Shown: positions 35,175 through 43,862 of the stretch, piece after piece
How positions within the stretch are numbered: the stretch's first letter is position 1
Layout: each line of letters opens with the position of its first letter
Source: Fischerella muscicola SAG 1427-1 = PCC 73103
Lineage (GTDB): Bacteria > Cyanobacteriota > Cyanobacteriia > Cyanobacteriales > Nostocaceae
Reading direction: 5' to 3'
DNA: 64,000 bases
NCBI RefSeq assembly: GCF_000317245.1
Contig: NZ_AJLJ01000184.1
Coordinates: forward strand, 1-64,000
Made by a program: the position numbers and the translations under genes
The notes under the pieces: model-generated
The model's database searches: none
The model's input: only the letters and a program-made list of their open reading frames with translations
Told to the model about the DNA's origin: nothing

Positions 35175-35667
35175 GTATAAATGGGAAGGCTTTAATTTAT
35201 GCCTTCACAGTAAAAATCATGGCAAAAATTATGATTTCTACCATGGTTTTAAAATGTAATTTAGTTGATGAACCAACACCTACAATGCTTTTTTTGAACC
35301 TGATAAGCTTAGAGTGATGAGTTGAGTTAGGTCAAAAGCATTGTCTAGAAAACTTTTCATGGCAAAGAACAACTATCAAAATTGCTAATGTAATGCAGGG
35401 ATTTCCTAAATACATCAGCAACTTTTTTAAAAGATGAGTAATGATGTAAAAAAACTAGGGTAAGTGAGGAGAGATGCAGAGCAAAAAGAGGGGGGGAGGG
35501 AAAATCTCTTTTTCCTACTGCTGCTTCCGCTATCAGTGAAGCTTTTTCTCCTCACAGCGCGACACAGGTAGCACGGTTATAGGGATAAACAGATACTAAA
35601 TCAGTACATCCGTGTTACAAATACCTCTTGTGACACTACTCATAGCGAACACTAACATTCAATACAA
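35175..35667. other. Intergenic region after the polysaccharide locus
   Basis: About 490 bp. A weak hairpin GAAGGC / GCCTTC (35185-35206) directly follows the sugar transferase gene, and a run of G residues lies near 35490. No gene with a ribosome site was seen on the plus strand. The minus-strand miniprotein gene ends at its right edge. Confidence 0.5.
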
Positions 35668-35769
35668 CTAGAACATTTGTTCTTCTTCATAAAAGAAAAA
35701 CTCTGCCAAAAGCGTCAAGCCAATAATCCAAAGAAAGCACAATATAGAAAAGCTAATAATTGTTGTCAT
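35668..35769 (-). CDS. Candidate 33-residue single-pass membrane miniprotein
   Basis: On the minus strand ATG at 35769 is preceded by AGAGGTG with 6 bases between, and the frame closes with TAG at 35668. The product is MTTIISFSILCFLWIIGLTLL then AEFFFYEEEQMF: one hydrophobic helix of about 20 residues and a short acidic C-terminus. The layout resembles the tiny subunits of photosystem II or cytochrome b6f in size and topology, but I cannot match it to any of them. The hydrophobic run with no polar breaks and the good ribosome site argue against chance. It lies 124 bp after the small secreted protein gene in the same direction. Confidence 0.6.
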   Translation of the reverse strand: MTTIISFSILCFLWIIGLTLLAEFFFYEEEQMF

Positions 35770-35892
35770 TTTTATCACCTCTACTTTTTGTTGATATTCA
35801 CTTTAAGTTTTCTCAGTTAAAAACTTAGTTCTCAAAAATCAGCAATTCGTCTAATGTGAATTCCTGATGATTTATTGTATTTTTGCAGCAAC

Positions 35893-36288
35893 TTATCTAT
35901 CGGAGACATCTACCCGTAACTGTAATCCGTCGTTACCGTTAACATTAGATTGGGCAGGTTGTAAGGTCAGTTCTGGAGTGGTTGTTTGTGATTGTGGTTT
36001 AAGAACTCTCCTTAGTTGCACAGGATTATTGATTTGTTGTTGAAGACCTTGCTCAGTGACTAGTCTATTTTTCCCAGTATTATTGTCAGTTGTGCCAGCT
36101 AAATTTTGTCTTTGATCAAAAAATATTGTAAAGTCATTTTCTGCTGTTCTATCATTAATTCCACTGAGTGAATCACCAGATAAAGTATATTGCTGTTGAC
36201 TTGAAATGCTTGATTGAGCTTGAACCTTGCCAGATAAGCCAGTCACCGTTGCGGCAATAACCAAAACAGCAAAAACAATTCTATTCAT
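35893..36288 (-). CDS. Small secreted hypothetical protein
   Basis: 131 residues with a classical signal peptide, MNRIVFAVLVIAATVTGLSG then KVQA, cut expected after VQA at about residue 24. The mature part is polar and Gln/Asn/Ser/Thr-rich with no cysteine (SISSQQQYTLSGDSLSGINDRTAENDFTIFFDQRQNLAG). I do not recognise the family. It would be periplasmic or exported. It is divergent from sucrose synthase and upstream of the miniprotein gene on the same strand. Confidence 0.65.
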   Translation of the reverse strand: MNRIVFAVLVIAATVTGLSGKVQAQSSISSQQQYTLSGDSLSGINDRTAENDFTIFFDQRQNLAGTTDNNTGKNRLVTEQGLQQQINNPVQLRRVLKPQSQTTTPELTLQPAQSNVNGNDGLQLRVDVSDR

Positions 36289-36791
36289 CGTGTTTATCCA
36301 AACTCTACACGTATTCGTAATGCAGTCGTATTAGATAGTGCCTGATATTAATAGATGATTTTTAGCTCTATTTTAGTACAACATCAATATAAAACCGTAT
36401 TTCTAAATACTGATTTAATTAAGTATTAATTTTTTGTCATATATTTTTTATTAATAAAGTACTAACAGTAATTAAGTAAAAATAAAAACCTTAGCGTTGA
36501 CATTATTAAAGGTATAAAAGGTTCAAAGAGTTAAAAATCAACAATTCAAAGTTAGATTTATCTAAATAAAATTGTCAAATAAAATACTAGTCTTTTTTTG
36601 TAGCTTTTCTTATCCTGAGTCATTATGATTTCAGAGATAGTCCTGATGAACAAAACTTTGGTTATTTACAGAACTTGGGACAAATAATGCGCTAACGTTA
36701 GAAAGTAGATGCAGCTTTTGAAGCCTGCCCCTTGAAATTTGCCGAGAAGAAATAATGAGGTCGTAGGCAAGCTCAATTGCAGGAATTTGCC
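36289..36791. other. AT-rich divergent control region before sucrose synthase
   Basis: About 500 bp between the small secreted protein gene (minus) and susA (plus). A TTGACA at 36497-36502 stands out but has no -10 box at the standard distance. I see no open frame or RNA gene. Confidence 0.5.
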
Positions 36792-39206
36792 ATGTATGAA
36801 CTAATTCAAACTGTTTTAAGCAGTGACGAAAAAACGATCCTACGTCAATTAATCTCTAAGTTAAGCGCTTCAGGTAAGCGTTACTTCCTGAGAAATGAGA
36901 TTTTGCACGCTTTTGCTGAGTACTGTCACCAATTCCAAAAGCCTGCCTACTTTTTTCATTCTTCTTCCTTAGGAACACTTATTCACTATACTCATGAAAT
37001 CATCTTGGAAGGAGATGATATTTGGTTGCTGTTGCGACCCAGGATAGGTAGTCAAGAAGTTTGGCGGTTGTTATCAGCAGATACGAGTAAGTTTGAATTA
37101 CAAACACCACAAGCATTGCTGGATGTGCGCGATCGCTTTGTCAACCGCTACCAATCCCAAATTCTCGAAATCAACTTTTATCCCTTTGACAGAGGTATCC
37201 CATCTATCGATGACCCCAGAAACATTGGTCAAGGTCTAGCATTCCTCAACCGTTATCTGTGCAGTCAGGTATTGAGCGATCGCAGTTATTGGTTAGATGT
37301 GTTATTTGATGCCTTACACCGTCTTGAATACGATCATCAACAATTACTGATTGGCGATCGCATCAAAACAGGTTTACAACTATACAAACAAATCAAACAA
37401 GCCATCAAATTTATCAGCGAACGACCACCTGAAGAACCCTACGAAAAGTTTAGCGAACAACTACAAACCCTCGGCTTAGAACCAGGTTGGGGTAACACCG
37501 CGTCGCGAGTGCGTGAAACTTTAGAACTATTTGACCGACTTCTTGAGACTCCAGAACCAGCCATCCTCGAAGCCTTTGTTAATCGTATTCCCGCAGTTTT
37601 TCGCGTCGTCCTTGTTTCCATCCACGGCTGGATCACTCAAGATGATGCAGTGGGTAGACCTGAAACTTTGGGTCAAGTCGTCTATGTGCTAGAACAAGCT
37701 AGGAGTTTAGAAAATAAACTGCGAGAAGAAACTAAATTAGCAGGACTCGACTCACTAGGTATTCAACCCCAAGTAGTTATTCTCACTCGCCTGATTCCCA
37801 ACTGTGAAGGAACTCAGTGTAATCTGCGCTTAGAAAAAATAGAGGGAACCGAAAATGCTTGGATTTTACGTGTTCCTTTTCGAGAATTCAATCCGCAAGT
37901 TACGCAAAACTGGATTTCTAAATATGAAATTTGGCCATACCTAGAAACATTTGCGATTGATGCCGAAAAACAACTTTTAGCTCAATTAGGTGGAAGCCCA
38001 GATTTAATTATTGGTAACTACAGTGATGGTAATTTAGTTGCTTTTCTACTAGCACGGAGTTTGAAAGTAACTCAATGCAATATTGCCCATTCTTTAGAAA
38101 AACCTAAACATTTATTTAGTAACCTTTACTGGCAAGATTTAGAAGAACATTATCACTTTTCAGCCCAATTTACCGCCGATCTGATCAGCATGAATGCTGC
38201 GGACTTTATTCTGACCTCCTCCTATCAAGAAATTGTTGGCACACCAGATACTCTTGGTCAGTACGAGTCATATAAAATGTTTTCCATGCCTCAGCTATAT
38301 CATGTAGTTGACGGCATTAATTTGTTAAGTCCCAGATTCAATTTGGTTCCACCAGGAGTAGATGAAAATATCTTTTTTCCCTACAAACAAAAAGATCAAC
38401 GTGACCCCAATCTAGGTCAAAAGATTAACGATTTACTTTTTGATAGTTCAGATTCTCATATTTTTGGTCATTTAGAAGACCCCAAAAAACGACCAATTTG
38501 TGCGATCGCTCATATCACCCCAGTCAAGAATCTCTCTGGTTTGATCGAATGCTTTGGTCAAAATCAGGAATTGCAGAAACAATGCAACATAATTCTCGTT
38601 ACCAATAAGTTGCATTTATCTGAAGTCACAAACTCAGAAGAAACAGCAGAACTGGAAAAAATCCACAACTTGATTAATCAGTATAATCTTCATAATCAAA
38701 TTCGCTGGATAGGAATGCGCCTTCCTAAACCTGAACTCGGTGAAATTTACCGAGCGATCGCAGATCGTCAGGGTATTTTTGTCCATTTTGCCAGCTTTGA
38801 AGCCTTTGGAAGACCGATCCTAGAAGCAATGAGTTCTGGTTTACCAATATTTGCTACTAAATTTGGTGGTGCAGCAGAACTAATTGATGATGGAGAGTGT
38901 AACTTTCATATCAATCCTACAGACTTAGAAGGTACTGCAAATAAAATTCTGCAATTTCTTGACCAGTGTAATACCAACCCTGAACATTGGTACGAAATTT
39001 CAGAACGGGTTATCCAGCGAGTACATAACAAATACAATTGGCAAATGCATACCAAGCAGTTGTTATTACTCGCTAAAATTTATAGATTCTGGGACTTTAT
39101 TAATAAAGAAAACCGCGAAGCATTACTACGCTACGTGGACACTTTATACCATCTGGTCTTTAAACCCAGATCTGAAAAAATACTAGAAGAGCATATGCGA
39201 CGGTAA
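36792..39206 (+). CDS. susA: Sucrose synthase
   Basis: 804 residues from ATG 36792 with AGGA 8 bases upstream; the TTG five codons earlier adds nothing conserved. Cyanobacterial SUS N-terminus (MYELIQTVLSSDEKTILRQL ... KRYFLRNEILHAFAEYC) precedes the GT4 catalytic half, with GNYSDGNLVAFLLARSL, CNIAHSLEK, PPGVDENIFFPY and the nucleotide-sugar site FEAFGRPILEAMSSGLP (E-x7-E). It reversibly cleaves sucrose with UDP or ADP to give UDP-/ADP-glucose and fructose, working mainly in sucrose breakdown. It sits between the exopolysaccharide locus and a GH65-phosphorylase fusion, so it may feed UDP-glucose to polymer synthesis, as inference. Confidence 0.95.
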   Translation: MYELIQTVLSSDEKTILRQLISKLSASGKRYFLRNEILHAFAEYCHQFQKPAYFFHSSSLGTLIHYTHEIILEGDDIWLLLRPRIGSQEVWRLLSADTSKFELQTPQALLDVRDRFVNRYQSQILEINFYPFDRGIPSIDDPRNIGQGLAFLNRYLCSQVLSDRSYWLDVLFDALHRLEYDHQQLLIGDRIKTGLQLYKQIKQAIKFISERPPEEPYEKFSEQLQTLGLEPGWGNTASRVRETLELFDRLLETPEPAILEAFVNRIPAVFRVVLVSIHGWITQDDAVGRPETLGQVVYVLEQARSLENKLREETKLAGLDSLGIQPQVVILTRLIPNCEGTQCNLRLEKIEGTENAWILRVPFREFNPQVTQNWISKYEIWPYLETFAIDAEKQLLAQLGGSPDLIIGNYSDGNLVAFLLARSLKVTQCNIAHSLEKPKHLFSNLYWQDLEEHYHFSAQFTADLISMNAADFILTSSYQEIVGTPDTLGQYESYKMFSMPQLYHVVDGINLLSPRFNLVPPGVDENIFFPYKQKDQRDPNLGQKINDLLFDSSDSHIFGHLEDPKKRPICAIAHITPVKNLSGLIECFGQNQELQKQCNIILVTNKLHLSEVTNSEETAELEKIHNLINQYNLHNQIRWIGMRLPKPELGEIYRAIADRQGIFVHFASFEAFGRPILEAMSSGLPIFATKFGGAAELIDDGECNFHINPTDLEGTANKILQFLDQCNTNPEHWYEISERVIQRVHNKYNWQMHTKQLLLLAKIYRFWDFINKENREALLRYVDTLYHLVFKPRSEKILEEHMRR

Positions 39207-39333
39207 ATGGGCATTGGGCATTAAGAAGAAACTAGTTAAATGATTCTCCCTTGTCTTCCCACACTCTCCCTTGTCCCCTTTCCCTTATTCTTTTTCCCCG
39301 AACCCCTAAGTCTCCTAAGTAACAATAGCGATA
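39207..39333. repeat. Short tandem repeats between susA and the GH65 gene
   Basis: GGGCATTGGGCATT heptamers (ATTGGGC unit) at 39208-39221, then runs built on TCCCTTGTC and CCCTTTCCC. The GH65 gene starts right after these. No separate gene is present. Confidence 0.75.
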
Positions 39334-42300
39334 ATGGATACAACAGGACATTACCAGCATCTTACCTACACAGATTGGACTGTCAGGGAAACGCAGTTTG
39401 AACCCGATCAGTTTCGCTACCGAGAAACAGTTTTTACCATCGGAAATGGTTATTTGGGAACACGAGGTAGCTTTGAAGAAGGTTATTCTCAAGCTTCACC
39501 AGCTACTTTTATTCACGGTGTTTACGATGAAGTTCCGATTGTCTATACCGAACTTGCTAACTGTCCAGACTGGTTGCCATTTACTATTACCATTGATGGC
39601 GATCGCTTTCGTTTGGAAAAAGGTGAAATATTAAGTTATGAACGCAAGTTAGACTTGCGCCAGGGTATTCTCAGTCGCAGCGTGCGTTGGCGCAGTCCCA
39701 ACAATCAAACAATTGACATCCATTTTGAAAGATTTGCCAGCCTTGCAGATGAACACGTTCTTGTACTGCGTTGTCAACTCACCCCAGTTGATTTTGCTGG
39801 AGTGATCGAAATCCAAGCTAGTATTAACGGCTACCCCGAAAATCAGGGTTTTAACCACTGGGAATTATTGGATCAAGGAAAGACAGAAGCAGGAGTATGG
39901 TTAAATCTCCGTACCCGCTCGTCCCAGATCCAATTGGGTATAGCTACTGGTATAAAAATCTTCGATGCAGAGGCTTCGCTACAAGTCACGAATCCACCCG
40001 GTTATCCTACCTTGATCGCATCCTTCTTCGCCTCCCCAGGACAAACCGTGACAGTAGATAAACCAGTAACTGTTTTTACTTCACATGATGTAGAAAACCC
40101 AGTTCCAGCCGCTTGTGAAAAACTTGCCCAATTAGCTGAATACTCGCTCCTGCTTACAGCCCATACCCAAGCTTGGGAAGAAGTTTGGCAAAAAAGTGAC
40201 ATTGTGATCGAAGGAGATGTTACAGCCCAGTTAGCTGTGCGTTACAACCTCTTTCAGCTACTGATTGCCGCTTCACGCCATAATGATCAAGTTAGTATCC
40301 CAGCTAAAACACTTTCGGGGTTTGGTTATCGTGGTCATATTTTTTGGGATACAGAAATTTTTATACTACCCTTATTTATCTATACCCAACCAGAAATAGC
40401 ACGTAATCTACTAACTTATCGCTATCATACCTTGCCCGGAGCGCGGCGGAAGGCAGTACATTACGGGTATAAAGGAGCAATGTATGCTTGGGAAAGCGCC
40501 GATACTGGTGATGAAGTTACACCTCGGTGGTTGCCTCCGAATGATCCTTATGGTGAAGATATTAGGATTTGGTGCCGCGATCGCGAAATTCATATTAGCG
40601 CTGATGTGGTCTATGCTGTCTGGTATTATTGGCAAGCTACCAGCGATGATAAATGGATGCGGGACTACGGTGCTGAGATTATTCTCGACACTGCCGTATT
40701 CTGGGGTAGTCGGGTAGAGTACAACACCAAACACGAACGCTACGAAATTCGAGAAGTGATTGGTGCTGATGAATATCACGAATTTGTCCACAACAATGCC
40801 TTTACCAACCGACTGGTACAATGGCATCTAGAAAAAGCACTTTATGTTTATGACTGGCTACACAAAAATTTTCCTGACAAAGCCACAGAGCTAGAAGGTA
40901 AACTGCAACTAAGTGCGGGCAGGCGATCGCGTTGGAATGATATTATCACCAACATTTGGATTCCCTACGACGAGTCAACTGGGCTGATTGAGCAATTTGA
41001 GGGATTTTTCCAATTGCAAGATATCAATCTCGAAGACTACGAACCACGCACCAAATCTATCCAAGCTATCTTAGGTATTGAAGAAGGCAACAAACGCCAG
41101 ATACTCAAGCAACCAGATGTGTTGATGCTGTTGTATTTGATGCGACAATCACAAGAACCTCCTTACAATCCCCACACCTTGCAGGCTAACTGGGATTATT
41201 ACGCACCCCGCACCGATATCACTTATGGTTCCTCTCTCGGCCCAGCAATACACGCCATCCTCGCCTCAGATTTGGGTAAAACAGCACAAGCCTACGAAAG
41301 ATTTATGCAAGCAGCATTAGTCGATTTAGAAAATGTCCGGGGTAATGCTCCAGATGGAATTCATGGAGCGAGTGCAGGCGGTATTTGGCAAGCAGTGGTT
41401 TTAGGTTTTGGCGGTATTCAAATGGGAGACAGCGAACCCATTGCTCATCCCCACCTACCCCCTGGATGGACACGCCTGAAGTTCAAGTTGATCTGGCGTG
41501 GTAAATGGCATGAGTTTGATTTGGGGAATGGGGATCGGGGACAAGAAGACACGGGAAACACGGAGACACGGGGACACGGAGATTTACAACCAACAACCAA
41601 AAAACAACAACCACCAACAACCATGTCATCAGACATTCGAGGCTTTATCTTTGACTTAGACGGCGTATTAACAGATACAGCAGAATATCATTATCTTGCT
41701 TGGCAAAAACTCGCAGATGAGGAAGGATTACCCTTCAATCGTGAGGCTAACGAAGCTTTACGGGGTGTATCGCGTCGGGAATCACTTTTGCATATAATCG
41801 GTGACAGAAAGTATTCTGAAGCACAACTGCAAGAGATGATGGATCGTAAGAATCGTTATTATGTGGAATCGATCCAAAACATCTCACCCCAGGATTTATT
41901 GCCTGGTGTTGTCACTTTACTTGATGAATTAAAGCAAGCAGGAATTAAGATCGCCCTTGGTTCAGCTAGTAAAAATGCCCAGACTGTAATTGAGAAGTTG
42001 GGTATTGCCAACCGTATAGATGCGATCGCCGACGGTTATAGTGTCCAACGTCCTAAACCTGCCCCTGATCTATTTTTGTATGCTGCCAATCAGCTAGGAC
42101 TTGAACCAAGCCAGGTGATAGTTGTAGAAGATGCCGAAGCGGGAATTGAAGCAGCTTTAGCTGGTGGAATGTGGACAATCGGACTCGGCCCAGCTGCACG
42201 GGTTGGTGCTGCTCACATTGTCCTACCAAGTTTAGCAGATGTTCATTGGACAGATTTAAATGCCAAGTTGAAGGAGTTGGGGATAGGGGATCGGGGATAG
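39334..42300 (+). CDS. GH65 disaccharide phosphorylase fused to beta-phosphoglucomutase
   Basis: 988 residues. Residues 1-728 are a GH65 enzyme of the maltose/trehalose/kojibiose phosphorylase group, with general acid E480 in IGADEYHEF, the GHIFWDTEIF motif near 330 and the GASAGGIWQAVVLGFGG end. Residues 764-988 are a complete HAD-family beta-phosphoglucomutase: nucleophile D774 and D776 in FDLDGVLTDT, the GSASKN loop and the KPAPDLF/VVEDAEAG end. GH65 phosphorylases release beta-glucose-1-phosphate, which the second domain turns into glucose-6-phosphate, so the fusion channels a disaccharide into metabolism. The disaccharide is unknown. The linker (about 729-763) is repeat-derived, and an in-frame ATG at 41623 starts the second domain. 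Confidence 0.92.
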   Translation: MDTTGHYQHLTYTDWTVRETQFEPDQFRYRETVFTIGNGYLGTRGSFEEGYSQASPATFIHGVYDEVPIVYTELANCPDWLPFTITIDGDRFRLEKGEILSYERKLDLRQGILSRSVRWRSPNNQTIDIHFERFASLADEHVLVLRCQLTPVDFAGVIEIQASINGYPENQGFNHWELLDQGKTEAGVWLNLRTRSSQIQLGIATGIKIFDAEASLQVTNPPGYPTLIASFFASPGQTVTVDKPVTVFTSHDVENPVPAACEKLAQLAEYSLLLTAHTQAWEEVWQKSDIVIEGDVTAQLAVRYNLFQLLIAASRHNDQVSIPAKTLSGFGYRGHIFWDTEIFILPLFIYTQPEIARNLLTYRYHTLPGARRKAVHYGYKGAMYAWESADTGDEVTPRWLPPNDPYGEDIRIWCRDREIHISADVVYAVWYYWQATSDDKWMRDYGAEIILDTAVFWGSRVEYNTKHERYEIREVIGADEYHEFVHNNAFTNRLVQWHLEKALYVYDWLHKNFPDKATELEGKLQLSAGRRSRWNDIITNIWIPYDESTGLIEQFEGFFQLQDINLEDYEPRTKSIQAILGIEEGNKRQILKQPDVLMLLYLMRQSQEPPYNPHTLQANWDYYAPRTDITYGSSLGPAIHAILASDLGKTAQAYERFMQAALVDLENVRGNAPDGIHGASAGGIWQAVVLGFGGIQMGDSEPIAHPHLPPGWTRLKFKLIWRGKWHEFDLGNGDRGQEDTGNTETRGHGDLQPTTKKQQPPTTMSSDIRGFIFDLDGVLTDTAEYHYLAWQKLADEEGLPFNREANEALRGVSRRESLLHIIGDRKYSEAQLQEMMDRKNRYYVESIQNISPQDLLPGVVTLLDELKQAGIKIALGSASKNAQTVIEKLGIANRIDAIADGYSVQRPKPAPDLFLYAANQLGLEPSQVIVVEDAEAGIEAALAGGMWTIGLGPAARVGAAHIVLPSLADVHWTDLNAKLKELGIGDRG
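41520..41622. repeat. Repeat-derived linker between GH65 and phosphoglucomutase
   Basis: DNA of the type normally found between genes here: GGGGAATGGGGATCGGGG, then ACACGGGAAACACGGAG and ACACGGGGACACGGAG, then CAACAACC words. It stays open and is translated as a Gly/Asp/Thr/Gln-rich linker. The closing ATG at 41623 would be the start of a stand-alone phosphoglucomutase. Confidence 0.85.
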
Positions 42301-42410
42301 GGGAGTGTGGGGAGTGTGGGGAGCAGGGAGCAGGGAGCAGGGAGACAAAGGAGAATAATCGATGCCCAATGCCCAATGCCCAATGCCCACTACCCAATTA
42401 TGTCCCAACG
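42275..42410. repeat. Tandem repeats after the GH65 fusion gene
   Basis: GGGGATAGGGGATCGGGGAT (also encoding the last residues GIGDRG of the fusion), then GGGAGTGTG twice, GGGAGCA three times, and the ATGCCCA heptamer four times from 42362. The gene's own stop lies inside this block. Confidence 0.85.
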
Positions 42411-42472
42411 CAATAATATAAAATAGTGCGTGTGTCTGTAGCAGTAGTAACTGTTTGGTTGGGGCAAAAAGT

Positions 42473-43336
42473 ATGAGTCAAGCAGCAGAGGCTAAGGCAG
42501 ATATTCCACTGCTTCTCACAAGAGATAGCAGATACTGGTATCGACAGGGTAAACGGCTTGATGACCAAGAGCAATATGCGGAAGCAGTAGCATGTTATGA
42601 CAGAGCATTAGAAAATAGTCCAAATGCTTACTGGCTTTGGTATGATAGAGGCTGTGCATTACGAGAATTGGGTGAGTATAAAACCGCAGTAGCCAGTTTG
42701 AAAGAGGCATCGGCACTGCGTCCTAATGATTATTGGGCTTGTTACAATCGAGCTTGCATATTAATAGAAGATTTAGATCAATTTGAAGAAGCGATCGCAA
42801 CTCTAGATCAAGCTTTAACAATTCGCCCAAATGATTATTGGGCTTATTTTCGGCGTGGAGATGCTAAAAGGCACTTAAAACGCTATGAGGATGCAATTTT
42901 TGACTATGATCAGGCTTTGTCAATTCGCCCAAATGATTACTGGGCATGGTTACGGCGTGGAGATGCTTGCAGGCATTTAAAATACTACGAAGAAGCAATT
43001 AAGAGTTATGAACAAGCCCAAGCCATAAATTCCCAGGATTTTTGGTCTTATTACAAACTAGCGGATACTTTTAGATACACAGAAAATTTTGGATCAGCGC
43101 TGAAGAACTATCAAAAAGCCATCGAAATCAAACCCGATGATGAATATGCTTGGTATAACTGTGCGTGTTGTGCAGCTCGGATGGGGGATAATTCACTGGC
43201 GATGGAATACCTAGAGTCAGCCCTACTCATAAATTCCAAGTTTCAAGAATTACTAAAGAATGATTCTGATTTGGTTTTAATTCGCGATCGCGGATTATTA
43301 GGAGATTTGCTACGCGAAATCAATTGTTTAAACTAA
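42473..43336 (+). CDS. Tetratricopeptide (TPR) repeat protein
   Basis: 287 residues from ATG 42473 (a TTG six codons earlier is less likely). About six TPR units follow a 34-residue period with very similar sequences such as RPNDYWAYFRRGDAKRHLK and YEDAIFDYDQALSI. No signal peptide, membrane helix or enzymatic domain is attached, so it is a cytosolic protein-binding scaffold whose partner is unknown. The central three units are near-identical, suggesting recent duplication within the gene. It lies 31 bp ahead of the DUF2237 gene, so the two may be one transcript. Confidence 0.87.
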   Translation: MSQAAEAKADIPLLLTRDSRYWYRQGKRLDDQEQYAEAVACYDRALENSPNAYWLWYDRGCALRELGEYKTAVASLKEASALRPNDYWACYNRACILIEDLDQFEEAIATLDQALTIRPNDYWAYFRRGDAKRHLKRYEDAIFDYDQALSIRPNDYWAWLRRGDACRHLKYYEEAIKSYEQAQAINSQDFWSYYKLADTFRYTENFGSALKNYQKAIEIKPDDEYAWYNCACCAARMGDNSLAMEYLESALLINSKFQELLKNDSDLVLIRDRGLLGDLLREINCLN

Positions 43337-43367
43337 AAAGAAATAAATTGATTAACAAGCTATTGCC

Positions 43368-43730
43368 ATGACACAGGCTAAAAACGTCCTTGGAGAACCC
43401 TTAGAGGTTTGTTGTACCTCGCCCATGACAGGCTTTTATCGCGATGGAGTATGCAGCACAGGCGCGGGTGATTTTGGCGTCCATGTGGTATGTGCAGAAG
43501 TCACCGAAGAATTCTTGGCATTTACCAAGTCTAGAGGAAATGATTTAAGTACACCTGTTCCTGCATTTGATTTTCCAGGTTTAAAACCAGGCGATCGCTG
43601 GTGTTTATGCGCCTCTCGCTGGAAAGAAGCCCTAGACGCTGGAGTTGCACCACCCGTGGTTTTGTCAGCAACCCATGCGTCGGCTGTAGAATATGTTTCT
43701 TTGAATGAATTGAAGCAACACGCACTTTAA
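43368..43730 (+). CDS. DUF2237 family protein
   Basis: 120 residues matching DUF2237 over the full length: NVLGEPLEVCCTSPMTGFYRDG, CSTGAGDFGVHVVCAEVTEEFLAF, GNDLSTP, and GLKPGDRWCLCASRWKEALDAG. Conserved cysteines (CC near residue 15, WCLC near 82) suggest a metal or redox role, but the family has no established function. It is widely spread in bacteria. It follows the TPR gene closely. Confidence 0.9.
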   Translation: MTQAKNVLGEPLEVCCTSPMTGFYRDGVCSTGAGDFGVHVVCAEVTEEFLAFTKSRGNDLSTPVPAFDFPGLKPGDRWCLCASRWKEALDAGVAPPVVLSATHASAVEYVSLNELKQHAL

Positions 43731-43828
43731 GGGAACTGAGAATTGGAGACAAGGAGACGCGGGGACAAGGGAAGGGGGACACGGAGGACAAAAGAGAATA
43801 ATACCCAATGACATAATGACTATTGCAC

Positions 43829-43850
43829 AAACGCGATTCATCGCGTCTGT
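43829..43850. repeat. Short copy of the ACGCGAT...ATCGCGT palindrome
   Basis: ACGCGATTCATCGCGT lies between the convergent DUF2237 and 367-codon genes, preceded by G/A-rich short tandem repeats at 43742-43790 (GGAGACAAGGAGACGCGGGG). Confidence 0.6.
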
Positions 43851-43862
43851 AATAATGACAAA

